This document shows, in pieces, positions 58,833-64,000 of a stretch of 64,000 bases of DNA. Under the pieces are notes generated by a model, which worked only from the letters and a program-made list of their open reading frames with translations, did not search any database and was not told where the DNA came from. The position numbers and the translations under genes are program-made. The DNA is from Hymenobacter cavernae (GTDB taxonomy: Bacteria; Bacteroidota; Bacteroidia; Cytophagales; Hymenobacteraceae): the NCBI RefSeq assembly GCF_014641455.1, contig NZ_BMHT01000008.1, positions 124,001 through 188,000 of the forward strand, read 5' to 3'. The number at the start of each line of letters is the position of its first letter. Positions within the stretch are counted from its first letter, which is position 1.

Positions 58833-60989
58833 ATGCTCAACTTCTCCTTTGCTTTCGCCAGCCGACCGGTGTTGCTTGCTTGCCTAGCTTTGGCTAGTAG
58901 CTTCTTACCAAATCAAACGCAAGCCCAGCGCCGCACCAAAGCCGCCACTTCTGCCGCTACCGAGCGCACCTGGATGGCCGACAACGGCAACGGCACCTTC
59001 ACCAACCCGCTCTTCTACGACGAGTTTTCTGACCCCGACCTCATCCGCGTGGGCAACGATTTTTACCTGACGGGCACCACCATGCACACCATGCCGGGCC
59101 TGCCGGTGCTGCACTCCAAGGATCTGGTAAACTGGGAATTACTGAGCTACGCGGCCGATAAGCTGGACTTCGGTCCGCAGTATCGCTTTGAAGGCGGCAA
59201 AGACGTGTACGGACAGGGAATTTGGGCGCCTTCGTTCCGCTACGCGCGGGGCAAGTTCCACATTTTCACCAACGTAAATGGGCGCACTACCCAGCTCTAC
59301 ACCGCCACTAACCCAGCCGGCCCCTGGACGCACACCGAACTAAAAAAGTCCTTTCACGACCTATCGGTACTCTTCGATGACGACGGCAAAACGTACGTCA
59401 TTTGGGGCTACGACGAGCTGAAGATTGCCGAGCTGACCGACGACCTCACCGACACCAAGCCGGGCACCGAGCAAGTGCTCATCCCGAAGGGCAGCGGCGT
59501 GGGCGAAGGCTCGCACTTCTATAAGATCAACGGCAAATACTACATTACCAACACCAACTACGACCCGGTGGGCTTCATGGTGTGCGCCCGCGCCGACAAG
59601 GCTACTGGCCCCTACGAAGTGACAGTTATCAGCGCCGAAGAGGCCCTAGGTATCGGCGTGAACTGGCGCTTGCAGCCGGGCCGCACGCCTCCGTTCAAGC
59701 TCACGCAGCCCACCAACGACTTTTCCTCCGCCATTCCGATGCACCAGGGCGGCATCGTGCAGACGGCTACCGGCGAGTGGTGGGGCTTCTCGATGATGGA
59801 CTACAATGCCGTAGGTCGGCTGCTAACCATCTCGCCCGTAACGTGGACCAACGGTTGGCCCTACTTCGGCCTGCCCGGCAACCTCAAACGCTCGCCCCGC
59901 ACCTGGGTAAAGCCCAACACCGGAGCCAACTTGCCCCCAATGGCGCCCTTCAAGCGCAACGATGAGTTCAACACGGGTAAGCTCAACCCGCTCTGGCAAT
60001 GGAACCACCTGCCCGATGATACGAAATGGTCGCTTACCGAGCGCAAGGGCTTCCTGCGGCTGCACTCCCTGCCTGCCAAGGACTTCTTCTCAGCACGTAA
60101 TTCGCTGACACAGCGCGCCATCGGTCCTGAGTCGACGCCCACGACGGAGATGGAGCTGAAAGGCTTGAAAGTAGGCGACGTGGCCGGCCTGGCTTTGCTG
60201 AATTTCCCGTACACCTGGATCGGCGTGGCCCGCACCGCCGAGGGCTTTGAAGTGCAGCAGTACGATCAGCAAACCGAAAAGCTGGTGCGCCAGCCGATTA
60301 AAGAGTCAAAAGTGTGGCTACGAGCGCACTGCAACTTCGACACCGACCTAGCCACCCTGCACTACAGCACCGATGGTAGCACGTTTCAGGCTATGGGCGG
60401 CCAGATAAAGCTGCCGTATCAGCTCCGCACGTTCCAGGGAATTCGCTACACGCTGTTCAATTTCAACACCCAAGGCACGGCCGGTGGGTACGCTGATTTC
60501 GACCGGTTCGTGGTCGATCAGCCCCGCGCCAAGGGCTTGACGCAGCCCATTCCGGTGGGCAAAACCATCATGCTCACCAGCCTGGCCGACAGTACCATTC
60601 TCATCAACTGGCGCGGCTGGCTGCGGCCGGTGCCGCTCAACAGCCCGCTGGCGAAAGGCACCGCTGGCCGCTTCCGCGTGGTAGATCGGGGCCTAGGTCG
60701 CATTTCGCTCGAATCGGCTGGCGGCACCGAATCGGCGGGTGGGCTGGTTACCGTAGTGGGCCTTGCCGGCATGGGCGAAGTCCGCATCATCAAAGGCGAG
60801 GCCGGCGACGCCAACACCTTCCAGTGGCAGGACATGCTGCGCGGCGACCTCATGCTGATGAACCTGAGCAACCACCGCTACCTGCTCGCCATTCCGCGCA
60901 GCGGCAGTTTCTGCGCCGCCGACGCCCCCGGCACTCGTCCCGACCGGAAAGACGGCGCGTGCTTCACCTGGCAAGTGGTAAGCGAGTAA
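58833..60989 (+). CDS. Glycoside hydrolase family 43-like exported protein
   Basis: The 718-residue protein has a signal peptide (hydrophobic stretch to about residue 30, cleaved near QAQ). A five-bladed GH43 propeller follows: FYDEFSDPDLIRVG (catalytic Asp), YFEGG/YGQGIWAPSFRY, TTQLYTATNPAGPW, and GSGVGEGSHFYKING (proton-donor Glu). The C-terminal half holds a concanavalin-like domain (WQWNHLPDDTKWSLTE) and a beta-rich end. Such enzymes cut arabinose- or xylose-containing plant polysaccharides. An 18-bp palindrome lies upstream. No SusC/D pair is beside it. Confidence 0.9.
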   Translation: MLNFSFAFASRPVLLACLALASSFLPNQTQAQRRTKAATSAATERTWMADNGNGTFTNPLFYDEFSDPDLIRVGNDFYLTGTTMHTMPGLPVLHSKDLVNWELLSYAADKLDFGPQYRFEGGKDVYGQGIWAPSFRYARGKFHIFTNVNGRTTQLYTATNPAGPWTHTELKKSFHDLSVLFDDDGKTYVIWGYDELKIAELTDDLTDTKPGTEQVLIPKGSGVGEGSHFYKINGKYYITNTNYDPVGFMVCARADKATGPYEVTVISAEEALGIGVNWRLQPGRTPPFKLTQPTNDFSSAIPMHQGGIVQTATGEWWGFSMMDYNAVGRLLTISPVTWTNGWPYFGLPGNLKRSPRTWVKPNTGANLPPMAPFKRNDEFNTGKLNPLWQWNHLPDDTKWSLTERKGFLRLHSLPAKDFFSARNSLTQRAIGPESTPTTEMELKGLKVGDVAGLALLNFPYTWIGVARTAEGFEVQQYDQQTEKLVRQPIKESKVWLRAHCNFDTDLATLHYSTDGSTFQAMGGQIKLPYQLRTFQGIRYTLFNFNTQGTAGGYADFDRFVVDQPRAKGLTQPIPVGKTIMLTSLADSTILINWRGWLRPVPLNSPLAKGTAGRFRVVDRGLGRISLESAGGTESAGGLVTVVGLAGMGEVRIIKGEAGDANTFQWQDMLRGDLMLMNLSNHRYLLAIPRSGSFCAADAPGTRPDRKDGACFTWQVVSE

Positions 60990-60992
60990 GAA

Positions 60993-61093
60993 TACTGCGC
61001 CCTCTGCGAAAACCTCTGCGCCTTCTGCGGGCTAATGTCGTTGTTACGGTCTGAGCCCGCAGAGGACGCAGAGGTTTTCGCAGAGGGCGCTGA
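60993..61093. repeat. Inverted repeat, ACTGCG family
   Basis: ACTGCGCCCTCTGCGAAAAC-CTCTGCGCCTTCTGCGGGCT faces AGCCCGCAGAGGACGCAGAG-GTTTTCGCAGAGGGCGCTGA, with GTCGTTGTTACGGTC in the loop. It links the GH43 and amidase genes. Confidence 0.88.
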
Positions 61094-61152
61094 GTTGTGC
61101 AACGCATAACCTAGCTTGTCGTCTGTTCCCACAACCAACCTAGCTTTCTCGC

Positions 61153-62718
61153 ATGAGCGGAATCCGACTCTTATTCGTTTGCTTTTTGTCGCTGCTGCTC
61201 AGTGGCTTCGTGCTGCATAGTTATAAGCGTCCAAAACCGCCCAGGGCTAAGTTCCAGCTGATGGAAGCGACTATTGCCGATGTACACCAAGCCCTTAAAA
61301 AGGGCGACTGTAACTGCGAGCAGCTCGTGGCGGCTTACCTGAAACGCATTGAAACGTACGACCAGCCCACTAAGCTAAACGCCATCATCCTGACCAATCC
61401 GCAGGCGCTTGCAACGGCCCGGCAGCTCGACGCCGAGTACAAGAAGACGAAGAAGCTGCGACCGTTGCATTGTATTCCACTCATTGTCAAGGACAACTAC
61501 AACACGGCGGGTTTGCAGACCACCGCAGGCTCGTTGGCCATGAAAGGCTTCGTGCCGAAGGAAGACGCTACGGTAGTAAAGTCGTTGAAGGACGCCGGTG
61601 CGATTGTGTTGGCGAAATCCAACATGGCCGAATGGGCCTTTAGCCCGATGGTTTCGATTAGCTCGATTGCGGGCGAAACGCTGAACCCCTACAACTTGCT
61701 GCACGTACCGGCCGGTTCGAGCGGCGGCACTGCGGCAGCCGTAGCGGCCAACTTCGGTACGGCCGGCCTAGGTACCGATACCGGCAACTCCATCCGCGGG
61801 CCATCGTCGCACAATGCGCTGGTGGGTTTCCGGCCGACCCTAGGTCTGGTGAGTCGGGCCGGCATTGCGCCGCTGTATTTGCGCAACGACACCGGTGGCC
61901 CCATGACCCGTACCGTAGCCGACGCCACGCGGCTGCTCGAAGTAATGGCCGGCTTCGACCCCGCCGACCCATTAACGAAGTATTGCGAAGGCAAATACAC
62001 CAAAAACTACCAGCAATACCTCGATAAAAACGGCTTGAAAGGTGCCCGCATTGGTGTACTACGCACCCTCAGCGAACGAAGCCCCGATCCGCAGGTGAAA
62101 GCCTTGTTTGAGCAAGCCGTGGCCGATTTGCGGAAAGCCGGTGCTATCATCGTCGATCCGGTCGAGATTCCCGACTTTGCTACCGTCAGCAAAGACCAGT
62201 GGTGCTCTGTGTTTCAGCACGATATCAACGAGTACCTGGCAGGCCTAGGTCCGCAGGCGCCGGTGAAGAATTTGAACGAGATTATCGCCTCCGGCAAGTT
62301 CGCGCCCTCCATCGCCGACAACCTCACCTACCATCAAAAGAGCGCCGTGACACCGGAAGGCACTACCTGCGCCGACCCGTACACCGACCCCAAACGCCTT
62401 GCCTTCCGCAAAGCCGTGACCGATGTGATGGACCGCTACCAGCTCGGCGCGCTCATCTACCCGACCTGGAACAACCCGCCCGCGAAAGTCGGCGACTTCA
62501 AAGGCTATAAAGGCGATAATAGTCAGCTCATTGCTCCGCACACCGGTCAGCCGGCCTTCACCGTGCCGATGGGTTTCACCTACGATAATCTGCCCGCCGG
62601 CCTTCAGTTCCTAGGTCGCTCCTTCGACGAGCCAACCTTGGTCAAGTACACCTACGCCTACGAGCAAGCCACCAAGCACCGCAAAGCCCCCACGCTTTTC
62701 CCGGCACTTCCAAAGTAA
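61153..62718 (+). CDS. Amidase-signature enzyme
   Basis: The 521-residue protein has an N-terminal hydrophobic segment (LLFVCFLSLLLSGFVLHS), likely a signal or anchor. The amidase signature follows: PLIVKDNYN (catalytic Lys), GSSGGTAAAVAANFGTAGLGTDTGNSIRGPS (cis-Ser and nucleophile Ser) and the C-terminal YPTWNNPPAKVGD. It cleaves amide bonds in the periplasm or outside, but the substrate is unknown. The start codon lies 60 bp after the repeat at 60993-61093. Confidence 0.92.
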   Translation: MSGIRLLFVCFLSLLLSGFVLHSYKRPKPPRAKFQLMEATIADVHQALKKGDCNCEQLVAAYLKRIETYDQPTKLNAIILTNPQALATARQLDAEYKKTKKLRPLHCIPLIVKDNYNTAGLQTTAGSLAMKGFVPKEDATVVKSLKDAGAIVLAKSNMAEWAFSPMVSISSIAGETLNPYNLLHVPAGSSGGTAAAVAANFGTAGLGTDTGNSIRGPSSHNALVGFRPTLGLVSRAGIAPLYLRNDTGGPMTRTVADATRLLEVMAGFDPADPLTKYCEGKYTKNYQQYLDKNGLKGARIGVLRTLSERSPDPQVKALFEQAVADLRKAGAIIVDPVEIPDFATVSKDQWCSVFQHDINEYLAGLGPQAPVKNLNEIIASGKFAPSIADNLTYHQKSAVTPEGTTCADPYTDPKRLAFRKAVTDVMDRYQLGALIYPTWNNPPAKVGDFKGYKGDNSQLIAPHTGQPAFTVPMGFTYDNLPAGLQFLGRSFDEPTLVKYTYAYEQATKHRKAPTLFPALPK

Positions 62719-62804
62719 AACACTGCGCCTTCTGCGGGCTAAAACCGTAACAACGACTTTAGCCCGCAGAGGACGCAGTGTTCACGCGGAGGGCGCAGTG
62801 TTCT
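62719..62804. repeat. Inverted repeat, ACTGCG family
   Basis: ACACTGCGCCTTCTGCGGGC faces GCCCGCAGAGGACGCAGTGT and TCACGCGGAGGGCGCAGTGT, with AACCGTAACAACGACTTT in the loop. It is the third member near the right end, placed between convergent genes. Confidence 0.85.
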
Positions 62805-62808
62805 TACG

Positions 62809-63825
62809 CTAAAACTTCACCACAATCTTCCCGAAGTGCGAGCCGTTGCCCATGAATTGCAAGGCGTCTTTCACTTCGTCGAAGCCGAAGGTTTTGCCGA
62901 TGATGGGCTTGATGTTGTTCTGCTCGAAGGCTTTGAACAAGTCGGCCAGCATCTCGGCGCTGCCCACATAGATGGATTGCAGGCGGTTCATGAAAATGGG
63001 CGCCATTTGCAGGCTCTTGGCATCGTCGGGGGAAGCGGGGCCGCCGACTGCGCCAATCAGGAAGACGCTGCCGCCGGCTTTCACCGCTTGCAGCGACTGA
63101 GCTAGCTTGCCGGCTACTTCCACCACATAATCAGCACCTTGGCCTTGGGTTAGCTCTTTGGTTTTGGCTTCCCAGTCAGGCGTTTCTTTGTAGTTAATGG
63201 TCAAATCGGCGCCGAGGGCTTTGGCTTGCTCCAGCTTTTCGTCGCTGCTGGAGGTGATGATGGCTTGGGCGCCAAACAGCTTGGCGATTTGCAAGCCGAA
63301 GATGGACACGCCGCCCGTGCCTTGCAGCAGCACCGAGTTGCCGGGCTTTAGTTGGGCCTGAATAGCTAGGGCATGCCATGCCGTGACGCCTGCGCAGGGG
63401 AAAGCCGCTGCTTCCTCGTAGGTAAAGAACTGCGGTACTTTCACCACCGAGTCTTCGTCGAAGGTCACGTACTCGGCCAGCACGCCATCGGTGCTGCCGC
63501 CCAGGGAAAGCTCCGTTTTTTTAAGTGAGAAAGGTCCGGCGTGCCAGTTCGGGAAGAAGTTGACCGCTACCCGGTCGCCGACGTTAATCTTCGTTACGGC
63601 CGAGCCAACTTCCGTCACCAGACCGGCCGCGTCGCTGAACGGAATGAAGGGCAGCTTTTCGCCGGGGTAGCCAAACCAGCCGTTGGCCAACGCCCAGTCG
63701 CGGTAGTTGAGGGAAACGGCTTTTACCTGAATCTTAACTTGTTTGTCGTTGACGGCGGGCTCCGGGTAGTCACCTAGCTTGAAGTTTTCGAAGCTTTTAG
63801 GCGCGTGCAGTTTATAGGCTTTCAT
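62809..63825 (-). CDS. Medium-chain alcohol dehydrogenase family oxidoreductase
   Basis: The 338-residue protein is an MDR/quinone-oxidoreductase type: YPEPAVNDKQVKIQVKAVSLNYRD at the N-terminus, NVGDRVAVN, the GAGV-like cofactor motif (LLQGTGGVSIFGLQIAKLFGA), and IIGKTFGFDEVKDALQF near the end. The structural zinc cysteines are not evident, so it is probably a zinc-independent NADPH reductase of the zeta-crystallin group. Leftward, convergent with the amidase gene. Confidence 0.9.
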   Translation of the reverse strand: MKAYKLHAPKSFENFKLGDYPEPAVNDKQVKIQVKAVSLNYRDWALANGWFGYPGEKLPFIPFSDAAGLVTEVGSAVTKINVGDRVAVNFFPNWHAGPFSLKKTELSLGGSTDGVLAEYVTFDEDSVVKVPQFFTYEEAAAFPCAGVTAWHALAIQAQLKPGNSVLLQGTGGVSIFGLQIAKLFGAQAIITSSSDEKLEQAKALGADLTINYKETPDWEAKTKELTQGQGADYVVEVAGKLAQSLQAVKAGGSVFLIGAVGGPASPDDAKSLQMAPIFMNRLQSIYVGSAEMLADLFKAFEQNNIKPIIGKTFGFDEVKDALQFMGNGSHFGKIVVKF

Positions 63826-63875
63826 GAAATTAAAGCTGATTTGAGCCTAATCAACTCCTGAGCGGAGGATGATGT

Positions 63876-64000
63876 TTTGTAGGAACGCGCCACGGCGCGT
63901 TCGGCGCCTGCCCCGTGTGATTACCTAGGTCCTGCCTTGCAAGGCAAGCTTTTTCTTTGATTGTCCGGTCAGGTTATCGTTCACCGTCGAACGCGCCGTG
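63876..64000. repeat. Inverted repeat cut by the window edge, same arms as 10683
   Basis: TGTAGGAACGCGCCACGGCG-CGTTC on the left and TCGAACGCGCCGTG at the very end are the same arms as in the repeat at 10683-10783. TACCTAGGTCC lies in the loop at about 63925. It lies before the MDR gene start. Confidence 0.8.

Noticed and set aside
1..64000. tRNA, rRNA and riboswitch genes
   Set aside because: I looked for cloverleaf-like segments with TTCGANTC or GGTTCGA loops and for known riboswitch cores and found none I would support.

Overview
The window looks like a chromosome segment from a high-GC member of the Bacteroidota, most like Hymenobacter or a close relative (Cytophagales). This rests on menaquinone genes, a TonB-dependent receptor with a carboxypeptidase-like N-terminal domain, paired LytS/LytTR two-component systems, GH1- and GH43-type enzymes, an extracellular contractile injection system (eCIS) of the Bacteroidota type, and weak Shine-Dalgarno sequences. 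No tRNA, rRNA, CRISPR array or transposase gene was recognised.

Layout. (1) 1-5191: a partial histidine phosphatase, then a menaquinone block (a MenI-like thioesterase, menF, menD, menB); menE lies further on at 11223-12365. (2) 5215-8227, between menB and menE: an integron-like element. An SSB gene overlaps a tyrosine recombinase gene by 4 bp, and a palindrome-rich attI-like region follows. Two AT-rich gene cassettes come next. Each starts with a GTTA-type box that is the reverse complement of a box at its own 3' end, and each ends in a long attC-like hairpin. (3) 8330-16736: membrane proteins (one lipase-maturation-factor-like, one ABA4-like), a GH1-type glycosidase and a beta-carbonic-anhydrase-like protein. 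(4) 17511-40848: a leftward eCIS locus of 16 genes. In transcription order these are a DUF4255 protein, an unknown protein, sheath, two tube proteins, DUF5908, LysM, VgrG-like spike, PAAR tip, gp25, two large baseplate proteins, a PKD-containing possible fibre, tape measure, a DUF4157 probable effector and an AAA+ ATPase. (5) 41290-46019: a membrane protein and two LytS/LytTR pairs arranged tail to tail. (6) 46138-63825: a TPR-like exported protein, a frameshifted SDR, a TonB-dependent receptor, an esterase, pirin, several oxidoreductases, an acetyltransferase, a zinc-ribbon protein, GH43, an amidase and an MDR dehydrogenase.

Two genome-scale signatures run through the window. The 8-bp palindrome ACCTAGGT and its CTAG-centred relatives are strikingly over-represented in genes and spacers alike, resembling the HIP1 palindrome of cyanobacteria. 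Many intergenic gaps hold long, often perfect inverted repeats of a few families, and several of these sit inside the eCIS operon at the boundaries of its functional modules.

The most interesting system is the SSB-integrase-cassette element. Integron attC sites recombine as folded single strands, so a dedicated tail-less SSB made from the same transcript as the recombinase would be a natural control or cofactor. The eCIS, with its DUF4157 effector candidate and unassigned structural proteins, is second.
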